Source: a bacterium
GTDB taxonomy: Bacteria > Zhuqueibacterota > Zhuqueibacteria > Residuimicrobiales > Krinioviventaceae
Direction: 5' to 3'
Assembly (NCBI GenBank): GCA_024278645.1
Contig: JAJRST010000460.1
Coordinates: forward strand, 1 to 11,091
Length of the DNA: 11,091 bases
The translations under genes were made by a program, and so were the position numbers. The notes beneath the pieces are model-generated. The model saw nothing but the letters and a program-made list of their open reading frames with translations, did no database searches and had not been told where the DNA came from. Positions 1-8,336 of this stretch are shown here, in pieces (the first letter of the stretch is position 1; every line of letters starts with the position of its first letter).

Positions 1-1
1 G

Positions 2-2623
2 GTGATTATTCACAATCCAAATCCTGCGCAATTGGAGCCGATATGGAACCTGCGTCCCGCCTCTTATGCCGGCCCCTCGGATTCTGATTTCTTCAGGGAG
101 GGGGAGCAAAACAGGGTGCTGGTCACTTACAAGACCAGCCATGTCGTCGTCAAATTCAGCTTTGGCCAAAGCGTTCTGTGGTCTTATGGACAACTAGGGA
201 CGCCCGGCATCGGCGCCAACCAACTCGACAGCCCGTCTGATGCCGTTAAAGTGCACAAGGCCAGTGTAAGCGACACAACAAGCGAATATCTCATCGCCGA
301 TACAGGCAACAACAGAGTGATTATAGTCGACGAACAAAGTAAAAATATAACGTGGTCTTTTTCCGGCGTCGACACCCTTTCGGCGCCAGTGGACGTAGAT
401 TATATTACCACTGCCGATTCCAACGACAAAATACTTGTCACCGACCAGACTCTGCACCGCGTGTTGATTATCAACAGAGCGACGCGGCAAATTGAATGGA
501 GCTGGGGCACCGGCTCGCCGGGGTCTACAATTTATGAGCTTAACAACCCTTCGGATGCCGACTATGTTCCGGCCACGGATCATGTTCTTATCGCCGATAA
601 AGGCAACAACCGCATCCTGGAGATCAACCTTGCCGACAGCACCGTCTGGGTCTGGCCCAACCCGGTTCCCGAAGTGGAAGATGTCGATGCTTACGAATCG
701 GCGGGCTTTTTAGTGGTTCAAAAGGAAACCGTAAAAAGCACGGGCGCCCTCACCTGGCTGCCAACGGTGCTGCGATTTACCGAGGCGCCGCATGAAATTT
801 TCTCCGATATTTACCAGGTCGATAAAAGCGTGAATTTTACCAACATCTTTTGGCGGGCGGATACGCTCGCCGCCGGCACGACCATCGGCTTTCAATTCAG
901 GTCCGGCATTGACTTTGGAGATATTGCCAAGAATCCCTGGCTGGGCCCTGATGCCGACACCACTTCGATGTATACGACGCCAGGCCAGGAACTCATCGCC
1001 AAACACAAGGTGCATCAGCTTTATCAATTCAAGGCCATCCTGCAAACAACCAACCCGCGCGCGACGCCGTCTGTTTCGCAATACGGCGTTCGTTACTCGA
1101 GCTACGATACAACGGCGACGCCTCTTATTTTCCCCCGGCCGATCGGTCCTGATTCAGCAGAACAAGTTACCGTCGCCTGGGATAGTTTGATTATTCGCTG
1201 GAATATCCCGCCGGAGGAGCGCAATTATAAGAACGATCTCGATTTTCGCTTGTCCATCAACAACGCCGAAACCGGGCAACCGGTTTACACCTATAAACCC
1301 AATCCCTATTCGGATATCGACAAGATTCGACTTGCCGAAATTCCCGGTCTGCGCGGCGTCAAGCGTATTTACCTGACGACAAATCTAATTACTCACAATA
1401 CGGCGCTTACGCCTCGCCTGGACAAATGGAAAGTCATCTGGAAACAGACGGAAACCGAACCTTCAATCGTAGAATTTGTCGATGAAAATTACGAGAGCAA
1501 GCCGTTCTATACCGCGGCCAACTATATCCCCGGACCGAGCGATACGGTCTTTGTCGATCATGTTTATCTCAAAATCTCCAACAATATCAGCGAATTGGAA
1601 GATGTCGTCCCGCTTGATGTTTCTTCGTCCGTCACGCAGGATGTGGAGACCTCCAACTTGTCGCTTAAAATAGCCGACGTCGACTTTTACGGCTCGGATG
1701 TCGGATTGCCGATTGTCGTCGTTGACAATATTTCCGACGCCGTCGTCGGCAATGATACGCTGGAGGTTGTCGACCGCGACAGCCTGCGCGTCGAATATCA
1801 ATCGCCGCAACGGCCGACTGAAATTTCCGCAGACTCGATCCTCATCGTCCGCGGCACCGTCGGACGCTTTACCGTGGAAAACGTCAACAGACAACCCATT
1901 ACAAACGCAACCCTTGGGGAGCGACTCTATTTGCGCGTCGCTTCGGAAACCGATCGCAGCCTGGATCCTGTTCTCATGGATTCCCTGGATGTTAAATTGT
2001 TAAATATCAATACCCGGGATGAGGAAACGGTGACGCTCTATGAAGTGCAGTCAACCGGCGGAGGCTACGACACCGGCGAGTTTATCTCACCCGACGACGC
2101 CGGCATCCTTTTGCGCGACGACCCCAGCTATCTGCCCGAAGACGGCGTGCTTTACACTCGCCTCGGCGACGTCGTTCACGCCATTTACCAGGATAACTTT
2201 AAGAGAAACCCGACGCTCGTTTATGTGTCAATTCCCGATTCCTTTACAATTCAGGTCGCTCAGCCACTTTTGTGCGAGGTCGCGCCCAACCCTTATTACG
2301 CATCGCGCGACGGCAATTTTCGTATGCGCGTCGCCTCGTCTATCGGCACGCTGACGGTGACGAAAATCGAGGTCTACAACATTGCCGGCGAAAAGGTCTT
2401 GCAGATCAACGGCGACGAAGTGAATTTTCCCGATTGGGGCGGCAACTCCGTCGGCATCAATCGTTACGGCATTCTTGAAAACTGGTGGAACCTGCTTTCC
2501 GACTCCGGCCACCAGATCAGCAGCGGCACCTATTGGGTAAAGCTGCAAGCCGATGTGTTGCAGGAAAACTCGAATGTGGTCGAAAAGATGTCGACGATTA
2601 CGAAATTTGTCGTCATCAGGTAA
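2..2623 (+). CDS. Secreted beta-propeller protein with C-terminal type IX-like sorting domain (5' truncated)
   Basis: The frame is open from the first bases and has no signal peptide at its visible N-terminus, so the true start lies upstream; the GTG at position 2 is not a convincing start. Visible length is 873 residues. Residues about 30-240 carry NHL-like propeller blades: the motif LIADTGNNRV at 97, a degenerate copy at 144 and LIADKGNNRI near 196, spaced about 50 residues. The middle (about 250-750) is a run of beta-rich, Ig-like modules with no catalytic motif I recognise. Residues about 757-873 form a C-terminal domain with the pattern APNPYY, then IEVYNIAGEKV, then SSGTYWVKLQA and a final KFVVIR, as in type IX secretion/FlgD-like Ig sorting domains. 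Role inferred: exported, perhaps surface-attached, adhesive or structural. The gene ends 45 bases before the PorV-OmpA gene, suggesting co-transcription. Family assignment is reasonable; the biological role is unknown. Confidence 0.8.
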   Translation: MIIHNPNPAQLEPIWNLRPASYAGPSDSDFFREGEQNRVLVTYKTSHVVVKFSFGQSVLWSYGQLGTPGIGANQLDSPSDAVKVHKASVSDTTSEYLIADTGNNRVIIVDEQSKNITWSFSGVDTLSAPVDVDYITTADSNDKILVTDQTLHRVLIINRATRQIEWSWGTGSPGSTIYELNNPSDADYVPATDHVLIADKGNNRILEINLADSTVWVWPNPVPEVEDVDAYESAGFLVVQKETVKSTGALTWLPTVLRFTEAPHEIFSDIYQVDKSVNFTNIFWRADTLAAGTTIGFQFRSGIDFGDIAKNPWLGPDADTTSMYTTPGQELIAKHKVHQLYQFKAILQTTNPRATPSVSQYGVRYSSYDTTATPLIFPRPIGPDSAEQVTVAWDSLIIRWNIPPEERNYKNDLDFRLSINNAETGQPVYTYKPNPYSDIDKIRLAEIPGLRGVKRIYLTTNLITHNTALTPRLDKWKVIWKQTETEPSIVEFVDENYESKPFYTAANYIPGPSDTVFVDHVYLKISNNISELEDVVPLDVSSSVTQDVETSNLSLKIADVDFYGSDVGLPIVVVDNISDAVVGNDTLEVVDRDSLRVEYQSPQRPTEISADSILIVRGTVGRFTVENVNRQPITNATLGERLYLRVASETDRSLDPVLMDSLDVKLLNINTRDEETVTLYEVQSTGGGYDTGEFISPDDAGILLRDDPSYLPEDGVLYTRLGDVVHAIYQDNFKRNPTLVYVSIPDSFTIQVAQPLLCEVAPNPYYASRDGNFRMRVASSIGTLTVTKIEVYNIAGEKVLQINGDEVNFPDWGGNSVGINRYGILENWWNLLSDSGHQISSGTYWVKLQADVLQENSNVVEKMSTITKFVVIR

Positions 2624-2659
2624 GCGCCGCTTTTGAATTGAAAGTATTTTTCATTGCAT

Positions 2660-2664
2660 GGAGA
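2660..2664 (+). promoter_or_regulatory. Ribosome binding site deciding the PorV-OmpA start
   Basis: GGAGA lies 4 bases before the ATG at 2669. It rules out the in-frame TTG at 2654, which would add five residues ahead of the signal peptide and would leave the Shine-Dalgarno inside the coding region. Confidence 0.6.
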
Positions 2665-2668
2665 TATA

Positions 2669-4582
2669 ATGAAAGCATCAATAAAAAAAAGCTTCGCAAA
2701 ACGCTTCTCCAATGCCTTTACGGGAGTGGCTTTGTTGCTGTGCATCTTTATCGTCGCGCCCCAGGGGGCGGCACAGAACTCCGGCGTTGGCTACCATGGC
2801 GCACCGTTCCTGAAAATCAGTCCGGCGGCTCGCCAAGTCGCGCTTGGCGGCGCTTTTACGGCGATGACCAACGACATCAACGTCATGCGTTACAACGTCG
2901 GCGGACTTGGGGGCTTGCAGCACACAAGTTTCGGCATCAATTTCAATACATGGATTGACGATACGCAACAAGGCAGTCTCGCCTTCGGCGTGCCCTTTAG
3001 TTTTGGCGCCGTAGGCGTCGATATCTCCTATTTTAATGAAGGCAAAATCGTAAAGCTGGATCAAAACTTTATGCCGACGGGCGGCGAGGCCATCAGCGGC
3101 GATGTTATGATGTCGCTTGGCTATGGCAAGTTTTTGCACAACTTTTTAAATATAGAGAACATGACCCTCGGTTTGGGCGGCGCCATAAAGTATCTGAACC
3201 AAAGCCTGGTCGGTGAAGTCAGCAGCGTCACCGCTTTGGATGTCGGTATGCAATTGCACTTTCCGGAATATATCTCACTGGGCGCCAGCGTGCAAAACCA
3301 TGGCTTTTCCAGCGTTAAATTTGACAACTGGGAATCGCCCCTGCCGACGACCTATCGTTTTGGCGCCGCTCTTGACTTTCCAATAAAAACGTGGAATTTG
3401 GTCGTCACGTCCGACGCCTCCTGGGTGACCAAGGAAAAAATTAAATACCAGCTTGGCGGCGAATTGGTCGTCAACAAGGTCTTTGCTTTACGCGGCGGCT
3501 ACAAGTTTAACGACGCCTCCATGTCCAACTGGGCCCTCGGCTTTGGTCTTTTCATTCCCACGGCATGGCTGGCCATCTCCAAGATGCGCCTGGATTACGC
3601 CTATGCGCCGCTGGCGGCTTTTGACCAGGCTGCGCATCGTTTCTCAATGCATTTCGCCTTTGGTTCGGTGATTGGCGCCGAAATGATGAGCACGGAAAAT
3701 CTGGAAGAGATTAACCAAATGCAGGAGCAGCTCCGTAAAGAGCTGGAAGAGGCGGAAAAGAACCGCTTGCTGGCGGCAGAGATGGCCGCACGTCTGGATA
3801 GCCTGGAACAAGAGATGCGCAAGCGCCTGGCACGAATCGAAGCCATCGCCGCACAGAGCGAGGGCAAAATAGAAATCCAGCCGCAGGAGGATCGCAAGAA
3901 AATTCTGGTCACCATGCGCATCAATTTCGACTTTGACAAGGCCAACATTCGCCCGGATGAATATAATACGATGAAACAGGTTGGGGAAATACTCAACACC
4001 TACCCGGAGGCCAAGGTTCACCTGTCCGGTCATACCGATTGGATCGGCTCCAAGCACTATAACATCCATTTGTCGCATCGCCGCGTCGACAGCGTCATGA
4101 CTTTCCTGAGCAGACGAGAGGGGGTCTCTTATGATCGATTCTTTATGCCTGTCGGATATGGCGAATCTCGGCCCGTCGCCACAAACGAAACGGAAGAGGG
4201 ACGATTCCGCAACAGACGCGTCGAATTCCTGCTGTTTACTTTTGATTCCAAGCCGGAAATACCGGAAGGCACGGCCATCAAAGAAGTAAAAGTGATTGAC
4301 GACAAGACCATCCAAATTGTCTGCAACGGCAAGATTCCCGTGCCGACAAAGACCATGAGCTTGAAAAACCCGGAACGTTTTGTCATGGATTTTGATGAAA
4401 TCGACCTCATCGCCAAGGAAAAAATCTTCCTGTTGAATGTCGGGCCTTTTATCCGCGCCCGTCTGGCATTTCATGAACTGAGTGATGATGATTATTTTAC
4501 GCGCGTTGTGCTGGATGTGAAACACCCGATTCAACCGGAAATTACTTCCGAAGAAAATTTTATTTACATTCGTTTAAAATAG
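2669..4582 (+). CDS. PorV-like outer-membrane barrel fused to coiled coil, OmpA peptidoglycan-binding domain and AMIN-like domain
   Basis: 637 residues from the ATG at 2669. Residues 1 to about 35 are a signal peptide (basic N-terminus, hydrophobic core LLLCIFIV, cleavage near GAAQ). Residues about 36-335 match the PorV/PorQ family, opening with FLKISPAARQVALGGAFTA and then many glycine-rich amphipathic strands. Residues about 340-405 are a charged coiled coil (Glu/Lys/Arg/Leu rich). Residues 412-525 are an OmpA-like domain: INFDFDKANI at 418, GHTD with Asp457, LSHRR with Arg472 (the Asp/Arg pair that binds diaminopimelate in OmpA domains) and NRRVEF at 515. Residues about 535-637 resemble an AMIN domain (FVMDFDEIDL, RVVLDV), a fold that binds peptidoglycan or secretin partners. 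Inferred role: an outer-membrane protein tied to the cell wall, possibly receiving or attaching secreted cargo such as the upstream gene product. PorV normally has the barrel only, so this is a fusion. Very likely as a protein; the role is inferred. Confidence 0.88.
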   Translation: MKASIKKSFAKRFSNAFTGVALLLCIFIVAPQGAAQNSGVGYHGAPFLKISPAARQVALGGAFTAMTNDINVMRYNVGGLGGLQHTSFGINFNTWIDDTQQGSLAFGVPFSFGAVGVDISYFNEGKIVKLDQNFMPTGGEAISGDVMMSLGYGKFLHNFLNIENMTLGLGGAIKYLNQSLVGEVSSVTALDVGMQLHFPEYISLGASVQNHGFSSVKFDNWESPLPTTYRFGAALDFPIKTWNLVVTSDASWVTKEKIKYQLGGELVVNKVFALRGGYKFNDASMSNWALGFGLFIPTAWLAISKMRLDYAYAPLAAFDQAAHRFSMHFAFGSVIGAEMMSTENLEEINQMQEQLRKELEEAEKNRLLAAEMAARLDSLEQEMRKRLARIEAIAAQSEGKIEIQPQEDRKKILVTMRINFDFDKANIRPDEYNTMKQVGEILNTYPEAKVHLSGHTDWIGSKHYNIHLSHRRVDSVMTFLSRREGVSYDRFFMPVGYGESRPVATNETEEGRFRNRRVEFLLFTFDSKPEIPEGTAIKEVKVIDDKTIQIVCNGKIPVPTKTMSLKNPERFVMDFDEIDLIAKEKIFLLNVGPFIRARLAFHELSDDDYFTRVVLDVKHPIQPEITSEENFIYIRLK

Positions 4583-4624
4583 ATCGACGCGAACTACTTT
4601 CTCGCAAAGCTTAAAAACAGGAAA

Positions 4625-4655
4625 AGGCGTCTGATTTCTTATCAGCGCCTTTTTT
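4625..4655 (+). terminator. Intrinsic terminator after the PorV-OmpA gene
   Basis: The arms AGGCG-T-CTGAT and ATCAGCGCCT pair over 10 base pairs with a single bulged T and a five-base loop (TTCTT), followed by a run of six T (4650-4655). It closes the upstream envelope operon. The T-run ends one base before the first possible start codon of the polymerase gene. Confidence 0.85.
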
Positions 4656-7600
4656 ATGTTCATTATGGAATTTGTTCACTTGCACGTACATTCAAACTAC
4701 TCCTTTTGTCGCGGCGCCAACTCTATCGAGCAACTCTGCAAGGCGGCAAAGGCGCGGGGGTTTGCTTTTCTCGCCATCACCGATACAAACGGGATATATG
4801 GCCTCGTGTGGTTCTTACAGACGGCTCGCTCTCATGGCCTAGGGCCGCTTATCGGCGCCTTTTTAAAGACGGATGAACATCATGCCGTCATTCTGGCAAA
4901 AAATATAAACGGCTATCGTTTCCTTTGTCGAACCATTACTAAAGTTCATTGTGAAGCAAATTTTGACCTGGCGCAATGGATTGCTCTCCAAAAGCATGAC
5001 GTCGTCGTTATTTCGGATGACGCCGGCTTGCTAAGAATTCTGGAGGCAAACAAAGCAACGGACGATGTCTATGTGGAATTGATTCCTCATAAAAACCGCG
5101 AAGCTTTGCTTGCGTTCGCCAGGCAGGCCGGCTTGCCGGTCGTCGCCACCAACGCCGTCTATATGGTTGATAAAAAAGATTACGCCACGCATAAGCTGCT
5201 GCGCGCCATTGACTTGAACACAACGCTTAATCGCTTGCCACAAGACGAGGTCGAGTCGGAGCAGGCTACGTTATTGAACGCCCGGGATATGCAGGATTTT
5301 TTTCCCGATTGTCCTGAAGCGCTGCAAAACAGCGTTAAAATTGCGGAGCAATGTTTCTTTGAGCTGGATTTCAGAAGGCACATTTTCCCGGCTTATACAG
5401 GTCCCGATGGGGAGGATGCAAACAGCATTTTACGACGAAAAGTAACCCGAGGCCTGAAATGGCGATATGGCGAGATAAGCAGCGCCATAGAAAAGCGCCT
5501 GAATTACGAAATGAACATCATCATCGATAAAGGCTTTGCACCTTACTTTTTGATTGTCTCCGATATCGTTTCAAAAGCGCCCAGAACATGCGGTCGCGGC
5601 TCCGCAGCGGCCAGCCTGGTAAGCTACGCCCTGGGCATTACGCATGTGGACCCCATCAAATATGACCTGTTTTTCGAACGATTTTTGAATCCCGGCAGGG
5701 TGGACCCGCCGGATATCGACGTCGATTTTCCCTGGGACGAGCGCGACGACATTCTTGATCATATTTTCAAGACTTATGGTCACGGCCGCGTGGCAATGAT
5801 AGCCAATCACAATTCATTCAAGGCGCGTTCTGCCGTGCGCGAGATCGCCAAAGTGTATGGCCTGCCGGAAAGTGAAATTGCCGCCGTCACCAAAAAAATG
5901 GGCGGCTATTGGCAGCCGGAGAGCATCTGGAAATTGACGCAAACGCATCCCATATACCGCGACACGGAATTTCCGCATCCCTGGCCGGAAATCATCGCCC
6001 TTGCGGAAAATATTCGCGAATACCCGAGACATCTTTCCATCCATTGCGGCGGCGTGGTCATCGCCCCGGACGGCATCGACAGCTACGTCCCCTATCAACC
6101 GGCGAAAAAGGCGCTAAAGTTAACCGGCATTTTAGACAAAAACGCCTCCGGGTTGCCTAAAAACACAAAACCGGAAGAGCTGCGCGTCATCCAGTGGGAA
6201 AAAGAGCAGGCCGAAGAGATGAAGCTGGTAAAAATGGATATTTTGGGAAACCGCTCCCTCGCCGTTATTCGCGATGCTCTCGACGCCGTCAATAAAAATT
6301 ACCGGCTTTATATCGATTATGCACAATGGAACCCTCTCGAGGATGAAGAAACGCAGGCGTTGCTGCGCGCCGGCAATACAATCGGGGTTTTCTATGTCGA
6401 ATCGCCGGCCATGCGTTTATTGCAACAAAAAACGAACAAAGGCGACTTTGAGCATCTGGTCATTCACAGCTCCATTATACGCCCGGCGGCGAACACTTTT
6501 ATTAACGAGTACATTCGACGTTTAAGGGGCGGCGAGTATGAGCCGCTTCATCCTTTACTTGAGGATTTATTAAAAGAGACCTACGGCATTATGGTTTACC
6601 AGGAGGATGTATCAAAGGTGGTTATGGCGCTGGCCGATTTTTCAGCGGTCGAGGCCGATGATCTTCGAAAAATACTGTCCAAAAAACACAAGCAGAAAAG
6701 GATCGCCGATTTCCGGGAAAAGTTCTTTGCCGGCGCGCTGAAAAAAGGGGTGAAACGGGATGCCGCGGAAAAAATATGGGATATGATCCTCTCTTTTTCC
6801 GGCTATAGCTTTTGCAAGCCGCATTCGGCCAGTTACGCGCTTGTCTCCTTTAAATCCGCCTATCTCAAGGCGCACTATCCCGCCGAATTCATTGCCGCGG
6901 TGATTTCCAACCAGGGCGGCTACTATTCCACTTTTGCCTATATCTCCGAAGCGCGGCGCATGGGATTGCAGGTGCTTATGCCGGACATTAATCATAGTGA
7001 AAAGGAATATGTCGGCAAGAATGGCCAAATTCGGGTCGGGCTGATGCAGTTGAAAGGGCTTGAAAAAAAAACAATCGACGCCATTCTATCGCAACGGCGA
7101 AAGGGGGGACGCTACCGTTCCTTGACCGACCTTTTGCAACGGGTCAAGCCGGAGCTTTCCGACCTCAGTATACTGGTCAAATCCGGCTGCCTGGACGCCC
7201 TTGAACCGCAAAGGACGCGGCCGCAGCTCCTGTGGCAGGCGCGGCTCTTTTTTGCCAATAGACCTAAAGCCCCGGTCGGCGCCACTATGTCTCTGTTTGA
7301 GGAGGCCGGGGCGAATGAAGCGCCGGAAATTGAAAATTATGATGATGAGACGATCTTGCAGCACGAGATTCAAACTCTTGGCTTTCTGCTGTCGCGACAC
7401 CCTTTGTCGCTTTATGAACAAAAGCTGAAAAAGCAATCTTTTGTCAAGGCAAAAGACCTGCACCTGCACGCAGGCAAAAAGGTGCGCACCATTGGGTGGT
7501 TCATCACCGGGAAAGTAACCAGCACAAGAAAAAAGGAACTGATGGAGTTTCTCAGCTTTGAAGATACTACGGCAATCTATGAAGCGACATTTTTCCCAAG

Positions 7601-7718
7601 GACATTCGATAAATTTGTTCATATCATCTCACGCGACCGTCCCTATATTCTGCAAGGTCGCGTCGACCAGCAATTTGGCGCCGTCACCCTGTCCGTGGAA
7701 AATGTAGAATATTTGTAA
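4656..7718 (+). CDS. dnaE: DNA polymerase III alpha subunit, short DnaE2/ImuC-like type
   Basis: A C-family DNA polymerase of 1020 residues (E. coli DnaE has 1160). The N-terminal PHP domain (about 5-200) keeps HLHVHS at 8-13, but the usual TDH histidine is Thr44, the expected acidic residue near 69 is Phe, and a later histidine is Tyr169. The palm has CGRGSAAASLVSYALGITH followed by PDIDVDF, giving catalytic Asp355 and Asp357; the third Asp is 528 in KMDILGNRSL. Further on are VYQEDV, DDLRK and GYSFCKPHSASYAL (about 716). The stretch NQGGYYSTFAYISEARRMG resembles DnaE2/ImuC more than replicative DnaE. MSLFEE at 878 sits where a clamp-binding motif is expected. An OB fold (about 939-1020) ends the protein, so the tau-binding domain is absent. 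It may be an accessory or translesion enzyme; no imuA/imuB lies nearby. The ATGs at 4656 and 4665 are both possible; neither has a Shine-Dalgarno, and an in-frame stop at 4632 prevents extension. Confidence 0.93.
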   Translation: MFIMEFVHLHVHSNYSFCRGANSIEQLCKAAKARGFAFLAITDTNGIYGLVWFLQTARSHGLGPLIGAFLKTDEHHAVILAKNINGYRFLCRTITKVHCEANFDLAQWIALQKHDVVVISDDAGLLRILEANKATDDVYVELIPHKNREALLAFARQAGLPVVATNAVYMVDKKDYATHKLLRAIDLNTTLNRLPQDEVESEQATLLNARDMQDFFPDCPEALQNSVKIAEQCFFELDFRRHIFPAYTGPDGEDANSILRRKVTRGLKWRYGEISSAIEKRLNYEMNIIIDKGFAPYFLIVSDIVSKAPRTCGRGSAAASLVSYALGITHVDPIKYDLFFERFLNPGRVDPPDIDVDFPWDERDDILDHIFKTYGHGRVAMIANHNSFKARSAVREIAKVYGLPESEIAAVTKKMGGYWQPESIWKLTQTHPIYRDTEFPHPWPEIIALAENIREYPRHLSIHCGGVVIAPDGIDSYVPYQPAKKALKLTGILDKNASGLPKNTKPEELRVIQWEKEQAEEMKLVKMDILGNRSLAVIRDALDAVNKNYRLYIDYAQWNPLEDEETQALLRAGNTIGVFYVESPAMRLLQQKTNKGDFEHLVIHSSIIRPAANTFINEYIRRLRGGEYEPLHPLLEDLLKETYGIMVYQEDVSKVVMALADFSAVEADDLRKILSKKHKQKRIADFREKFFAGALKKGVKRDAAEKIWDMILSFSGYSFCKPHSASYALVSFKSAYLKAHYPAEFIAAVISNQGGYYSTFAYISEARRMGLQVLMPDINHSEKEYVGKNGQIRVGLMQLKGLEKKTIDAILSQRRKGGRYRSLTDLLQRVKPELSDLSILVKSGCLDALEPQRTRPQLLWQARLFFANRPKAPVGATMSLFEEAGANEAPEIENYDDETILQHEIQTLGFLLSRHPLSLYEQKLKKQSFVKAKDLHLHAGKKVRTIGWFITGKVTSTRKKELMEFLSFEDTTAIYEATFFPRTFDKFVHIISRDRPYILQGRVDQQFGAVTLSVENVEYL

Positions 7719-7727
7719 TAATGACAG

Positions 7728-7734
7728 AAAGGGA
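7728..7734 (+). promoter_or_regulatory. Ribosome binding site deciding the start of the small envelope protein
   Basis: AAAGGGA lies 7 bases before the ATG at 7742. It is too close to the ATG at 7736 and lies downstream of the ATG at 7721, so 7742 is the best start; it also gives the most typical signal peptide. Confidence 0.55.
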
Positions 7735-7741
7735 AATGGAC

Positions 7742-8332
7742 ATGACAAAGGCTTTTCAAGTTCTTGCATCAAAATATTTTTATTTGTTCATCTTTTTATG
7801 CATTTCAGCGGCCTCGCTGCACGCACAAAAATACCTGGCCGCGGGTCCGGGATTCGGATATTACAATTCCCCGGATACGGATTCCAAAATGAACGACGTC
7901 ATCAAGGTTCGCGGCAAATTTCGCCACAACATCTTTGGATTCGAAGCGTCAATTGGCTACAAGAATGAAATGTATGACAATGAGACCGTTTGGGTTCGAA
8001 GCTGGCCGGTTCAGGCGTCCGCTTTTCTCTATCCCCTGTCGTTTCTTTACCTGGGCGGCGGTGCAGGACTCTATGACATTTATATCGACTATAACCAAAG
8101 CATCCCGGAACTGGCTCTGTATGAAAACGAGTCCAAGAAGAACATAGGCACGCATTTTATCCTGGGCGTGGAACGTCGCTTGAGTCGGACGAGCCTCCTC
8201 TCGCTGGAAATCAGCAAGTCATGGATTGACTATAAATTTAGAAAGCTTCCCGGCGGTTTGGAATTGGACGCCAACAGCCTGGCCGTGGAGGCGACGCTGC
8301 TGTTTCAATTGGGCGTTGGCGAGGAAGAGTAG
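7742..8332 (+). CDS. Small exported protein, probable outer-membrane beta-barrel
   Basis: 196 residues from the ATG at 7742 (upstream in-frame ATGs at 7721 and 7736 are possible but poorly placed relative to the ribosome binding site). Residues 1 to about 29 form a signal peptide with core FYLFIFLCISAASLHA, cleaved before QK. The mature part is a series of short amphipathic strands rich in Tyr, Phe and Gly (for example FGFEASIGYK-like and LYLGGGAGLYDIYIDY), ending in a strand VEATLLFQLGVG, a layout typical of 8-stranded outer-membrane barrels of the OmpA/OmpW-like kind. There are no cysteines or catalytic motifs in the mature part. It begins 23 bases after the polymerase stop, so it may be co-transcribed with it, although the two functions do not obviously belong together. 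Specific function unknown. Confidence 0.75.
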   Translation: MTKAFQVLASKYFYLFIFLCISAASLHAQKYLAAGPGFGYYNSPDTDSKMNDVIKVRGKFRHNIFGFEASIGYKNEMYDNETVWVRSWPVQASAFLYPLSFLYLGGGAGLYDIYIDYNQSIPELALYENESKKNIGTHFILGVERRLSRTSLLSLEISKSWIDYKFRKLPGGLELDANSLAVEATLLFQLGVGEEE

Positions 8333-8336
8333 CGTT

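Noticed and set aside
3644..4534. Long open frame (296 codons) on the minus strand opposite the OmpA/coiled-coil region
   Set aside because: It is antisense to a gene with clear domains. Its translation shows no recognisable motif and reflects codon bias of the real gene.
7086..7622. Open frame of 178 codons on the minus strand inside the polymerase gene
   Set aside because: It is antisense to the conserved C-terminal part of the polymerase, with no domain and no start signals of its own.
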